Assembly (NCBI RefSeq): GCF_000787575.1
Contig: NW_012236530.1
Span: forward strand, 1,308,734 to 1,372,733
Reading direction: 5' to 3'
DNA: 64,000 nt
Origin: Acytostelium subglobosum LB1
Lineage: Eukaryota; Evosea; Eumycetozoa; Acytosteliales; Acytosteliaceae
This document shows, one piece after another, positions 40,119 to 50,263 of the stretch (its first letter is position 1; the number at the start of each line of letters is the position of its first letter). A program made the position numbers and the translations under genes. The notes beneath the pieces were generated by a model that was given only the letters and a program-made list of their open reading frames with translations, had not been told where the DNA came from and searched no databases.

Positions 40119-40450
40119 TCATCAATCATTCAGTCAATCAGTCAATCAGTCAATCAGTCATTCATGCATGGACTTGGATTCATTCAAACAGTTTCATCAG
40201 TAGACCACACACAAGTTCGCGAACCAGGTCATTGCCACTCATATTCGTTGAAATTGTCGATTCAGCACCACATCAAACAAAACTCTCACTTCATGTCAAA
40301 TCAAGAAAAGAGGAGGAAAGGTCATTAGTTGATATTAATAAATTAATGAACTTATCCAAGCAATTTAATCAATCATTCAATCAATCAATCAATCAAATAA
40401 TCAATCATACAAATAATAACTTTAAACTTTAAACTTATATTACATTAATC
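40119..40450. other. Intergenic region between fignl1 and the vWA gene
   Basis: 332 bp; CAGT/CAAT tetranucleotides at 40130-40162 and 40368-40410. No other feature seen. Confidence 0.6.
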
Positions 40451-42277
40451 ATGAACGCCTGTAGTAAATATGGATACATTGGAGCTGATGAGTATGAGGA
40501 CATGGAGATAGATGTCGCTCAAACAAATAATCTATTCGCTGATGACAATACTACCAACAATAACAATAATAATAACAATAAGAATGCTATGTTGGAGAAG
40601 AAGCGTGTAAGAAAGACAACAATAAATGTATTAAATATAAAGTTGGGTACTTTGTCAAACAATCCTATTGTGGCCACTGGTGACCCTCTACATTGCGCTG
40701 GCTGCAAGGTGATCTTCAGCAACATCAACAACTTTAAGGATGTGCTTTCCAGTGATGGCAAGTCTTACCCAAGCATTCCAACCGGTGGCGGAGTGGCCAA
40801 TGGCAAGTGGACCTGCGAGTTCTGTGGCGAGCTGACCGACTTCAACATGGTCGAGGAGGAGATCCCCAAGAGCAACATCATCGACTACATCCTCGAGCCA
40901 GCGCCCATCACCACCACAACCGTCAGCAACAACAACAATGAGAAGACAGTCAACCCAGACAGCTCCTACGTGGTCTTCTGTATCGACGTCAGTGGCAGCA
41001 TGGACAGCATCGTCGAGGGCAAGAAGTCACGTATCGCATGCGTGTTGCACGGCATTGTCGAGCAGATCAACATGCTCGAGGAGACCGCCCCCAACAGACG
41101 TGTGGCCATCGTCACCTTTAACGGCTCCGTCAGCAGCTTTGGAGACGGCACCAGCGACAAGATCATTAGATTCGACGGTAACGCCTACACCACCATCGCC
41201 CAGATCGTCGAGCGTGGTGCCGCCGCTGTTATTGAGAACTGTGTGTCCAAGGCCAAGTTTGCCCTGCAGAAGAAGATCCTCTCGCTAGATGCCAACGGAG
41301 GCACTGCACTCGGACCAGCCATCGCCTACTGTGTCGGACTGACCGCCAGCGTTCCAGGCTCCAAGATCGTGCTTGCCACAGACGGCGCCAGCAACGTTGG
41401 CATTGGATCGGTTGAGGGCAGAGATTCTGGAAACTCATCCCAGTTCTACGAGGAGCTGGGCGCCATCGCACAGAAGAACGGCACGACCATCTCGGTCCTG
41501 ACGATTAAGGGCACAGACACCAAGCTCGAGATGATTGGCAAGCTGGCCGACATGACCAACGGTGAGGTAGAGATTGTCGACCCACTAAAGATCACCAGCG
41601 AGCTCAAGTCAGTCCTCTCCTTGCCAACCATCGCCACCAACGTCACCATCTCGGTCAAGCTGCACAAGGGTCTCTACATCACTGACCCCTCTGACCTCAA
41701 GCTGGACCAGAACTACATCACCAAGTACATTGGCAACGTCAACGAGGAGACCATGGTCACTTACGAGTATGGAAAGATCGAGAACAAGGTCATCGACACA
41801 TCGCTCAAGTCTCTGCCCTTCCAGCTGCAGATCACCTACACCACGATGAAGGGCATGAAGTGTGTGCGTGTCATGACCATGACACAGGAGATCACCACCA
41901 AGCAGGAGGTGGCCGAGGAGCATGCTGATGTCGAGGTGCTTGGCATTAACATGGTGCAGACATCCTCCAAGATGGCATCGGGTGGTGACTACACCTCGTC
42001 ACGTTTCCACAACATGTCCAAGAACAATCATATGAAGAAGGTCCTTGTCACCAAGTCCAAGTCGCCAAGTGTTCAGCAGCAGGGCGATACCTTGTCTGCT
42101 CCATCGTCAAACAACTACATCCAACAGTATGACTCGGCTCAAGTCTGGACTGCACAGGCACAGAAGTTTGAGACCACCGTTGCGCCAGTCCAGTCTGCGC
42201 CACAGAAGAAGAACGACGAGACAAGCAACGTACTATTCCAGATGAAGCAGATGAGTTCGAACAGAGCCAGAAAGTAA
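40451..42277 (+). CDS. Sec23-like vWA protein with zinc finger, related to circularly permuted Ras proteins (608 residues)
   Basis: Intronless. After an Asn-rich N-terminus comes a treble-clef zinc ribbon (CAGC about 78-81, CEFC about 123-126), then a vWA domain with a complete MIDAS: FCIDVSGSMDS (about 179-184), later GGTALGPAI and LATDGASN. A beta-sandwich-like region (about 400-500) and a disordered Gln/Lys tail follow. This zinc ribbon + vWA + beta-sandwich order is that of Sec23/Sec24, and a similar block is fused to a permuted Ras GTPase in dictyostelid CPRas proteins; here no GTPase motif is present. Codon bias (AAG, GCC, GTC, ATC) suggests high expression. Substrate or complex unknown. 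A second vWA-encoding gene lies 4.6 kb upstream but the domains belong to different subfamilies. Confidence 0.8.
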   Translation: MNACSKYGYIGADEYEDMEIDVAQTNNLFADDNTTNNNNNNNNKNAMLEKKRVRKTTINVLNIKLGTLSNNPIVATGDPLHCAGCKVIFSNINNFKDVLSSDGKSYPSIPTGGGVANGKWTCEFCGELTDFNMVEEEIPKSNIIDYILEPAPITTTTVSNNNNEKTVNPDSSYVVFCIDVSGSMDSIVEGKKSRIACVLHGIVEQINMLEETAPNRRVAIVTFNGSVSSFGDGTSDKIIRFDGNAYTTIAQIVERGAAAVIENCVSKAKFALQKKILSLDANGGTALGPAIAYCVGLTASVPGSKIVLATDGASNVGIGSVEGRDSGNSSQFYEELGAIAQKNGTTISVLTIKGTDTKLEMIGKLADMTNGEVEIVDPLKITSELKSVLSLPTIATNVTISVKLHKGLYITDPSDLKLDQNYITKYIGNVNEETMVTYEYGKIENKVIDTSLKSLPFQLQITYTTMKGMKCVRVMTMTQEITTKQEVAEEHADVEVLGINMVQTSSKMASGGDYTSSRFHNMSKNNHMKKVLVTKSKSPSVQQQGDTLSAPSSNNYIQQYDSAQVWTAQAQKFETTVAPVQSAPQKKNDETSNVLFQMKQMSSNRARK

Positions 42278-42534
42278 ATAGGTCTGGTGATGTCGTGTAC
42301 TTGGGATCGCAGTCAGTGTAATCCTGCATAATCAAACTTGGTGTAAATTAAATAATAAATGATTTTAATCACAAAAACGAATCATGATCACTCCCAAAGA
42401 TCTGATTGATCACACACTTCAGTGCACTCACTTACACTCAATCAATCAAACACACACACACACTTATACAAATACTTGTTTCAAAGGCCTCGCCCACACT
42501 GCCTTTCGCACAAGCATCCAACTCAACACATAGT

Positions 42535-43947
42535 ATGAAGAGGACTACCACGTCAAAGGACAATGTCAATGTCCAGGCCACTGGCGCGCAAGACATTGCC
42601 AACAGCGCGGGCCTCACAGAGAGACAGAGACAGGAGCTGGCCGACTTGAAGAAGGTCCATCCAGCCAACGAGTTTGGCGGCGCGTGCGGCACGCCGTTCA
42701 TGATCTTCCTGCTGCCCGTGCTGGTCTACTGGCTGTGGGTGTCGATCGAGTTCAACCAGGGCTACCTGTTGCTGCCCACCGAGCTGTCGGTGAACGGCGT
42801 CGCGCAGGTAATCACCACGCTCTACGACTCGGTCACCACCTACGCCCGCCCCACCTGGCGCGCCGCCTCCATCTACTTTTCCTGGTTCCTATTCCAGGTC
42901 GTGCTGCAGGTGGTCGTGCCCGGTCGCGTCGCCCTGGGCACTCCGCTGCCCGGCGGCAAGCGCCTGCCCTACACGCTGAACGGCTGGCGCTGTTTCTGGA
43001 TCACCATGGCCACAGTCTTTGGCGCTGTCGCCGGCGGCTACGTCGACGCCACGCTGCTCTACGACAACTTTGGCAGCATCCTGTCAGTCATCAACATTTG
43101 GGCGCTGGTGTTCACGTGCCTGCTCAAGATTCACGCCGTGCTCAAGGACGAGGAGGAGCGCATGTCGGGCCACTTCTTCTACGACTTCTGGATGGGTTTT
43201 GCGCGCAACCCACGCATCGGTTCGTTCGACCTCAAGCTGTTCTGCGAGTCGCGTCCCGGCCTCGCGCTGTGGGCTCTCAACAACCTGTCGATCGCCGCCA
43301 AGCAGTACGAGCAGTTTGGCTTCATCCCCCTGTCCACCGCCATGGTGTGCTGCTTCCACTTCTGGTACGTGGCCGACTTCCACTACAACGAGGAGGCCAT
43401 CCTCACGACCATGGACATCGTCTCGGAGAAGTTTGGCTACATGCTGGTGTACGGCGACCTCGCCTGGGTGCCCTTCACCTACTGTCTCCAGTGCTACTAC
43501 ATCCTCAAGCACGTCGACAGCAATGGCGCGCCCATCTCGATCTCACTGGGCTTTGCCGCGCTCGTTCTCGCAATCAAGATGTTTGGCTGGTGGCTGTTCC
43601 GCTGGGCCAACAGCCAGAAGCACGAGTTCCGTCGCCATCCCGAGGCGCCCATCTGGGGCAAGCGTGCCGAGTACATCTCGACCAAGCGTGGCACCAAGCT
43701 GCTCACCAGCGGCTTCTGGGGCATTGCGCGCCATCTCAACTACACGGGCGACATCATCTGTGCCTGGGCCTGGTGTCTGCCCTGTCTGTTCGACTCGCCC
43801 GCGCCCTACTTCTACGGCGCCTACTTCACCATTCTCGAGCTGCACCGATGCCATCGCGATCACCTGGCCTGCGTCGAGAAGTATGGCGATGACTGGAAGG
43901 AATACTGTCGTCGTGTTCCCTACGTCTTCATCCCCTACCTATTCTAA
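42535..43947 (+). CDS. erg24: Delta(14)-sterol reductase (470 residues)
   Basis: Intronless; the first ATG of the frame is at 42535. A hydrophilic N-terminus of about 45 residues precedes eight to ten membrane helices. Family signatures: NPRIGSFDLKLFCESRPGL, NEEAILTTMDIVSEKFGYML, DLAWVPFTYCLQ, LLTSGFWGIARHLNYTGD and the C-terminal KYGDDWKEYCRRVPYVFIPYLF with NADPH-binding residues. The SFDLKxFCExRPG block and MDI...GFM match Erg24/TM7SF2/LBR over DHCR7, although RHLNYTGD and HRCHRD are DHCR7-like. The enzyme reduces the C14-C15 double bond after lanosterol/cycloartenol demethylation in the endoplasmic reticulum. The coding sequence has the highest G+C of the window (third positions almost all C or G). 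Confidence 0.9.
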   Translation: MKRTTTSKDNVNVQATGAQDIANSAGLTERQRQELADLKKVHPANEFGGACGTPFMIFLLPVLVYWLWVSIEFNQGYLLLPTELSVNGVAQVITTLYDSVTTYARPTWRAASIYFSWFLFQVVLQVVVPGRVALGTPLPGGKRLPYTLNGWRCFWITMATVFGAVAGGYVDATLLYDNFGSILSVINIWALVFTCLLKIHAVLKDEEERMSGHFFYDFWMGFARNPRIGSFDLKLFCESRPGLALWALNNLSIAAKQYEQFGFIPLSTAMVCCFHFWYVADFHYNEEAILTTMDIVSEKFGYMLVYGDLAWVPFTYCLQCYYILKHVDSNGAPISISLGFAALVLAIKMFGWWLFRWANSQKHEFRRHPEAPIWGKRAEYISTKRGTKLLTSGFWGIARHLNYTGDIICAWAWCLPCLFDSPAPYFYGAYFTILELHRCHRDHLACVEKYGDDWKEYCRRVPYVFIPYLF

Positions 43948-44320
43948 ACGTCCTTCCGACCAATACACTTTCCGATCATCATTAATCTTTCTATTCCCTT
44001 TGAGGGCACGAAGATTGATTTATTGATCGGACCCTTACCCACCCTCACAGCGTCTGGCGCTGTATTGGCCAATGGACCTCATTAAAATAGGCGACTCTGG
44101 GCAACGTGCGAAGAAGATAGCTATCGATTATATATAATTGTGTTGACAACAATGCCATTTCTGTTCCTTCTCTCAGGATGCTTCTTGGGGGAGTTGATCG
44201 ATCTGAAGCTATTGATGCTGCTTCTCGTCCTATTGTCTTGTGAATTCATTCTGTTGTAGTGGTTGTTCATCTGCCGCCAATGCGGGTTCTATAGTAATGT
44301 CCTCTGTCTTGAAGAGTGAG

Positions 44321-44397
<77 letters not shown>

Positions 44398-44500
44398 CAC
44401 NNNNNNNNNNNNNNNNNNNNNNNNNNNNNNNNNNNNNNNNNNNNNNNNNNNNNNNNNNNNNNNNNNNNNNNNNNNNNNNNNNNNNNNNNNNNNNNNNNNN

Positions 44501-44551
<51 letters not shown>

Positions 44552-44552
44552 T
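43948..44552. other. Intergenic region with small hairpin, GAT microsatellite and gap
   Basis: Downstream of erg24, a 5-bp hairpin CAGCG-TCTGG-CGCTG lies at 44049-44063. The rest up to 44320 shows no gene; the GAT repeat and N gap follow. Confidence 0.5.
44321..44549. repeat. (GAT)n microsatellite interrupted by a 100-N gap
   Basis: About 25 GAT units at 44321-44396 and 16 units at 44501-44549, with N at 44401-44500. The assembly probably broke because the repeat is long. It lies just 3' of the small SAP-like gene and is not coding. Confidence 0.95.
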
Positions 44553-45086
44553 TCATCTATGCATGTGGATGAATTTCGCCAACTCATCTCGCTTTTGCTC
44601 AATATAATGTGGATGAACAATACCATAATGGGTCAGAATAGCGTTGACATTATTGAGATTGATCGTCAACAAGTCGAGCCTGGTAGCTGGAAAGTTGGGA
44701 GGTGGAACATTGGCGGCATTGTGAAAAGGGATAAGGACATCATTGTCATGCACCGCTAATGAATTGTTATCTCTAGCGTGCTGATTGTGAATCATTGAAT
44801 CGAGTCTATTTGTAATAGGTGCGATGGCTGCAGCAAACCAGGCGGGTTGTTCGTTATCATAATGATTGTTGATAGTCTTTGTCTCCCAATTGGAGAGTCT
44901 CACCAGATCAGCATCTGATACTATAGTATTGCTGGGATTTGAATCAGGTCTTTGTCGCTTGATTTTGAGATTGTATACTATTGCCATTGCAGCCTCTGCC
45001 TCATCAGGATGCTGTGTATCAGCATGAGGTGGTGGAGCATGATAGTGATTGAGGATATTTGCTGATAAAGGTGGAAATGGATTCAT
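44553..45086 (-). CDS. Small SAP-like domain protein (177 residues)
   Basis: Intronless; first ATG at 45086. A Pro/His/Ala-rich N-terminus and a helical middle (WFAAAIAPITNRLDSMIHNQ) lead to a C-terminal block with PPPNFPATRLDLLTINLNNV, NAILTHYGI and KRDELAKFIHMH. The order FPAT - L..L.....NA.L..YG - KR..LA.FI is a helix-loop-helix like a SAP motif, and I know the same layout from uncharacterised small proteins expanded in fungi (from memory). No catalytic residues are seen; nucleic-acid binding is a guess. It is head-to-head with the next gene, 131 bp between start codons, and its stop is followed immediately by the GAT microsatellite. Confidence 0.65.
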   Translation of the reverse strand: MNPFPPLSANILNHYHAPPPHADTQHPDEAEAAMAIVYNLKIKRQRPDSNPSNTIVSDADLVRLSNWETKTINNHYDNEQPAWFAAAIAPITNRLDSMIHNQHARDNNSLAVHDNDVLIPFHNAANVPPPNFPATRLDLLTINLNNVNAILTHYGIVHPHYIEQKRDELAKFIHMHR

Positions 45087-45217
45087 TGTTGACAAAAGAG
45101 ATAGTAATTGTTCTATTGGAATGGGCAAATAATATACCAAAGTGTTCGCCTTTTTTATTTAACTTTGTAGATATTCACTTGTTTGAGGATATTGTATTAT
45201 GTAATTTATTATTCATA

Positions 45218-46684
45218 ATGAACATATTAATATTGTCATCAATAGTTAGATTGTTACGCACTTCAGATGATGTGGACAAGAGTTGGTCAAGATCACTGTC
45301 ATTGGTCAATTGGTCATTTCATTCGATGATCAGATCATTGAACTCACAACTTATTATCAATGTTGGTGCTCAATCTAAATGTGATCATGATGATCAATTG
45401 AATACAAGACAAGATGACTATGATGATATTGTTATGATTGATTCTCTATTCGATGTCACTCAACATCTCGACACAAAGTACTCACTTCATCAATCACAAC
45501 AAATCAACTCGATCATCTTTCAAGGTGTTGATAATTCATATGACGATCAAGTCAAATGTCCTACAATCAAGGCATCATACCCTGCTCATTCACTCGAACA
45601 AAAGAAGATTGACATCAAGACAATGATTCAATCACTCACATCTCGATCACTGAATACCTCAGTTACAGTTGGCTTCAAGAGAGTGTTTGCTGGACAAGTG
45701 GTCCAACTCATTGATCGTTATGCATTGGATCCTCAATCAATCGATTCACTGGTGGTCAATCATCTCTATCCTATACCGTTCCAAAGTATGATTGAACGAC
45801 TTCCACACAACAATCAACTCAAGACACTTGACCTCAGAGTGATGAATCCAAGTATGTGCTGTCACAGAAACCACATCAAGAGTACAAAGAGGTGGATGGA
45901 GACAATGAGCAGAGAGTTGTTTGGTCGCTGTACCAACGTCACATCACTGTCCATCTATGATGAGTGTACGGCGTACAATGGATATGCCATGTATATGATT
46001 GTTCAATCACGTGAGTTCTTTGGTCACCTGGATAAACTAAATCATTTGGAATCACTCTCATTTCGTCTGTTACCAGAATGTAGCGACCATGATCATTATC
46101 ATGATGAGAACACACTCCATGAGAGAGAAGGTCAATGGTTCCTAGAGTCGCTCACATCGTTCATTCGAGGACATCCAACACTCTACACATTTAACTTTGC
46201 CGATTGTTTACCGAAGCCAATGCCCATGCCCAAAAAGTCTACACAAGAAACGGTTGGACGTGGAAGTGGAGGTGGACGTGGACGTGGAGTGCAAATGGAT
46301 CCCGCCCCAGAGTACCTACCAATTCTAGAGTACCTGCTCACCGATCACACATGTCAAGTACAGCGCCTATCACTGAATATCTCTCTGGATATTAGGATGC
46401 CCCAGATTGGACGAAGCATTGACACATTAATATTGACAAGGGCCCCACCGACAGACAACAATATCGAAGAATCAGAGGAGGACGACATCTCGATGATCCG
46501 CGATCTCAGGAAAATGGTCACCAACACTCTTGACCTCTCACACTTTCACGTTGTGTACCATCAATCCAAGGAAGACCTCGCAACAGAGGACTTTGGACGG
46601 TTCATTGGCGACGTCTACATTCCTCCTATTATCTATTTCGCACAAGATCACAAAGATTTTTTTATAATGACCACAAGTTGTTAG
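45218..46684 (+). CDS. F-box-like dictyostelid protein of unknown function (488 residues)
   Basis: Intronless. With the ATG at 45218 the protein begins with an F-box-like motif (MNILILSSIVRLLRTSDDVD, then SLSLVNWSFHSMI). The frame stays open upstream to 45077, but that part is AT-rich and would overlap the start of the divergent gene. The body is irregular, with LRR-like short lines (LKTLDLRVMNP, NVTSLSIYDEC, LESLSFRLL, YTFNFADC, VQRLSLNISL) and one Gly/Arg patch near 395-405. This resembles the many dictyostelid F-box/LRR-like proteins that are substrate adaptors by inference only. No specific family recognised. Confidence 0.7.
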   Translation: MNILILSSIVRLLRTSDDVDKSWSRSLSLVNWSFHSMIRSLNSQLIINVGAQSKCDHDDQLNTRQDDYDDIVMIDSLFDVTQHLDTKYSLHQSQQINSIIFQGVDNSYDDQVKCPTIKASYPAHSLEQKKIDIKTMIQSLTSRSLNTSVTVGFKRVFAGQVVQLIDRYALDPQSIDSLVVNHLYPIPFQSMIERLPHNNQLKTLDLRVMNPSMCCHRNHIKSTKRWMETMSRELFGRCTNVTSLSIYDECTAYNGYAMYMIVQSREFFGHLDKLNHLESLSFRLLPECSDHDHYHDENTLHEREGQWFLESLTSFIRGHPTLYTFNFADCLPKPMPMPKKSTQETVGRGSGGGRGRGVQMDPAPEYLPILEYLLTDHTCQVQRLSLNISLDIRMPQIGRSIDTLILTRAPPTDNNIEESEEDDISMIRDLRKMVTNTLDLSHFHVVYHQSKEDLATEDFGRFIGDVYIPPIIYFAQDHKDFFIMTTSC

Positions 46685-47051
46685 TATATCAGGATGTGGC
46701 GAAGAATGGTTTCCACTTAAGCCAAATAAAGAGTGAGATTTGTGGTTCCAATTATGATCGGGACAGATGTTGGGGTGAGGGAAAATCATGATTATTGGTT
46801 GACTTGAATCTTGAAGAATAATGGTTCTAGGGAGTCAGAATACTGATTGAAGGGGCAACCGACTCCAGTCTTCGAAAACTGACTAACCTAGAATCCAAAG
46901 TCATAGCAATTTAGATTGGATAGACCCAATCCCGCTTGGAAAAAATTATAAATAGCTTGTAATTAAATTAATTACCAATATCATATTCAAATCTTGAAAT
47001 AATACAAATATTTTATAAAATCTATTAATACAATATCTACATATATCCAAG
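46685..47051. other. Intergenic region upstream of the Cys-rich secreted gene
   Basis: 367 bp, AT-rich, with a canonical TATA box (separate entry). Nothing else recognised. Confidence 0.6.
46947..46955 (+). promoter_or_regulatory. TATA box TATAAATAG
   Basis: Consensus TATA box 96 bp before the ATG at 47052. The same nine bases occur upstream of the convergent Cys-rich gene. Confidence 0.65.
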
Positions 47052-47597
47052 ATGATTAAATTTAATTCTAAAGAGTTCAAAGTAGTAATTTTGGTAATAC
47101 TTTTCTTCCAAGCTTCAATAGGTGAAGAGATCAAAGGTTGGAGGGTCCTGTCAGAGGACGATGCCAACAACTTGGCAAATGATTTCATTTCCAATACTGG
47201 AATGGTCACCGGTCAAGGCTGGGGAACATGCGCTTTCAAGTGTTTCGGAGCAATGGTGACTATTGTTGGATGTGGTTATTGTGCTTGGACTGGAGCCTGT
47301 GCTGCTACACCCCCAATTGGAGCCTCCTGTATCGTTGCCAGTTACAACATGTATAACTACTGTGTGGATGCCTGCAACAACAACTTTGGAGACCTTAGCA
47401 AGATGGATGGTCCCAACTTCTTGTGTGCCGCTGCTGAAGTTGCCGATCGCATTGGTGGAGACATCGGTGGAGGAGAATGGAATTGGTCTGGTGAGGCCCA
47501 TGGTTACATTAATAACAACTGCAGGGTGCACCATGGCTGTGGTGCTGCCAATCCAGAGTGTTGTCCAAGACTAAATGGCCGTATTGTATGTGGATAA
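47052..47597 (+). CDS. Secreted Cys-rich protein with halocin-C8-like core (181 residues)
   Basis: Intronless. Signal peptide with hydrophobic core VVILVILFFQASIG (about residues 11-24). The mature part has 16 cysteines. Residues about 55-115 alternate Cys with Gly, Ala and hydrophobics (TCAFKCFG, GCGYCAWTGACAATPPIGA, SCIVASYNMYNYCVDAC). That spacing, including P-[IV]-[AG]-x-SC-[IL]-x7-[VY]C, recalls the archaeal halocin C8 antimicrobial core; the match is by eye and weak. The C-terminal half is Gly/Asn-rich with CRVHHGCG and PECCPR. Expected to be secreted and disulfide-bonded. Alternative: one of many dictyostelid lineage-specific extracellular Cys-rich proteins with a matrix or prey-digestion role. 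It converges on another secreted Cys-rich gene 85 bp away. Confidence 0.8.
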   Translation: MIKFNSKEFKVVILVILFFQASIGEEIKGWRVLSEDDANNLANDFISNTGMVTGQGWGTCAFKCFGAMVTIVGCGYCAWTGACAATPPIGASCIVASYNMYNYCVDACNNNFGDLSKMDGPNFLCAAAEVADRIGGDIGGGEWNWSGEAHGYINNNCRVHHGCGAANPECCPRLNGRIVCG

Positions 47598-47682
47598 TCA
47601 ATTATCTGCTCAAACAAATAAATATCAATCTCTTGATCACCCTCATCCTTAAGATACTGTGAATTCATTCAATGAATGATGT

Positions 47683-48048
47683 TTATTGGAGAGCGCCCAA
47701 GGTCTGAGGCTCGATGGTGTAGTACCTTTGTCTCTCACAGGTGCCACAACACCTGGTAGGTGGATTGGATGGGATGTAGACGAAAGGTGCCTCACAATCA
47801 CTTGGCTTAATACTGCATTGAACACTTCCACACCTGTTATAGGGACGACAGACAGGACAACATAGTCTTCTTCCACTTGGAATGTATTCGTTACCATTGC
47901 TTCTACAAAGATCGGCGTCCACCTCTGGACACATCATCATTGGACAAATCAAATTCTCCTCAAGTTGTTCCTCGGTTTCAGCTTGTGATATCTGGGTAAT
48001 GTAGGTGAGCAACAAGATTGCCATAATAAAGATCGTTAATCTATTCAT
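47683..48048 (-). CDS. Secreted Cys-rich protein with two VWC-like repeats (121 residues)
   Basis: Intronless. Signal peptide (IFIMAILLLTYITQISQA). The mature protein holds two matching modules: C-x4-C-x6-C-x14-CC-x2-C near residues 36-67 and C-x4-C-x6-C near 74-110 ending P-x-RCCGTC. The CC-x2-C ending is like von Willebrand C or related small disulfide modules. It is probably extracellular; function unknown. TATA box at 48112-48120. Convergent with the Cys-rich gene at 47052-47597 and with a similar promoter, so the pair may be expressed together. Confidence 0.82.
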   Translation of the reverse strand: MNRLTIFIMAILLLTYITQISQAETEEQLEENLICPMMMCPEVDADLCRSNGNEYIPSGRRLCCPVCRPYNRCGSVQCSIKPSDCEAPFVYIPSNPPTRCCGTCERQRYYTIEPQTLGALQ

Positions 48049-49331
48049 TATTAATATTATTATTAACTGTAAATATAAGTATAAGTATAAATAATAGAGT
48101 AAATTTGATGGCTATTTATATTGACATTTAGGATAGTGATGTACGTACGTCAGAGGTAAATACTTATTGGACCGAAGTGGTGGAGTATTGATCAACACAC
48201 CTTCACACTATTCAATCAATAACAGGTGTGGTTCTACCGGTCACTCATTCATGTAATGTTGATTGTTAGGTTGAATAGTTGTGTTGTGCTGACATTTAAG
48301 AGTTAGTAATAACAATCGGTCAACCTATCGGGAATCCTAACGATGGAATTAAATGTCCCTTCTGTCCAAGGGTGTTTTGTTTGTTGCCGGATTGAATCGT
48401 ATTAAGAATAAAAGTTATAATGAACTTAGAACATGTATGTGTCCAATCACCAGGAGTCTGAACCAAGACTGTGATTGATTGTAGTTGGCCAACTCATTCA
48501 ACTTAGATGGATAGTTGAATTCCTGTCCTATTTTCATACTCCACTCCAAGGCTACCCATTCTCCCTTCTCCATGCAATCACCAATACCTGGATTCTTGCA
48601 TTGGACATGTATCACCCAATTCACAATGAAAGAGAGGACACAATCTAAGCATCGAGATCCTCGCTACCTACCAATCATCCTCTCTCTATCTCTCTTCTCT
48701 CTCCTATAATCCAATCAGTCAAACACTTGAATTATCATTGATCAATTCATCATCATGAATAAACATAAAGAATAAATATCTGTTGTATGTATTTGTTTGT
48801 GTGTTGAACAATGAATAAATAAATGAATGTAGTAGAGATTGTAGTTGGAATTCAATTCAAAGCAAGACACAGCTCAACACTGCCACCTAGACTGTGGGAG
48901 ACATAAAGAGATAATAATAAAATTAAAAATAATACAAATAAGGTGTTTGATTATTATGTGTGTTTGAGAGAGTGTGTGAGCTCACAACTTCCCTTGCTAC
49001 TTCACATCATTTCACCTCACTTCACTTCTTTACTTTACTTTACTTTACATTACTCACCGCAGCATTAGCCACCTCAGCAGCAGCAACAACAACAACAACA
49101 ACAGAAATAGATTGATAGATAGATAGCAACTACAGAAATAGTTTGACTGTCAACTAATCAAATCATTATTATTTAACATCCCGACAGACACTGTTTCAAC
49201 AACAACAATCTCACCGTATATTACAGTGCACTTCATTGCATTCTCGATCATAATCTAGTCGACCTACCCCTTGTATTCGAACTCAACTCATTCAATCACT
49301 CACCTTTACACAATAACATATCATATCAATA
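48049..49331. other. Intergenic region between the Cys-rich gene and rab6
   Basis: 1.28 kb. Pyrimidine-rich stretches (TTTACTTTACTTTAC near 49029-49050) and AACAAC runs (49083-49105) near the rab6 side. Open frames at 48415-48709 on both strands have no recognisable similarity. Confidence 0.55.
48112..48120 (-). promoter_or_regulatory. TATA box TATAAATAG
   Basis: Identical to the box at 46947-46955, here 64 bp upstream of the ATG at 48048 on the minus strand. Confidence 0.65.

Positions 49332-50263
<932 letters not shown>

Noticed and set aside
42684-44026. Long alternative frames of 402 and 335 codons in the sterol reductase region
   Set aside because: High third-position G+C of erg24 removes stops from other frames; composition is Arg/His/Ser-rich with no membrane helices.
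44316-44759. Poly-Asp/poly-Met frames around the GAT repeat
   Set aside because: Translation of a microsatellite and assembly gap.
45077-45217. Upstream extension of the F-box-like protein from an ATG at 45077
   Set aside because: AT-rich, not F-box-like, and would overlap the first codons of the divergent SAP-like gene; the ATG at 45218 begins the motif.
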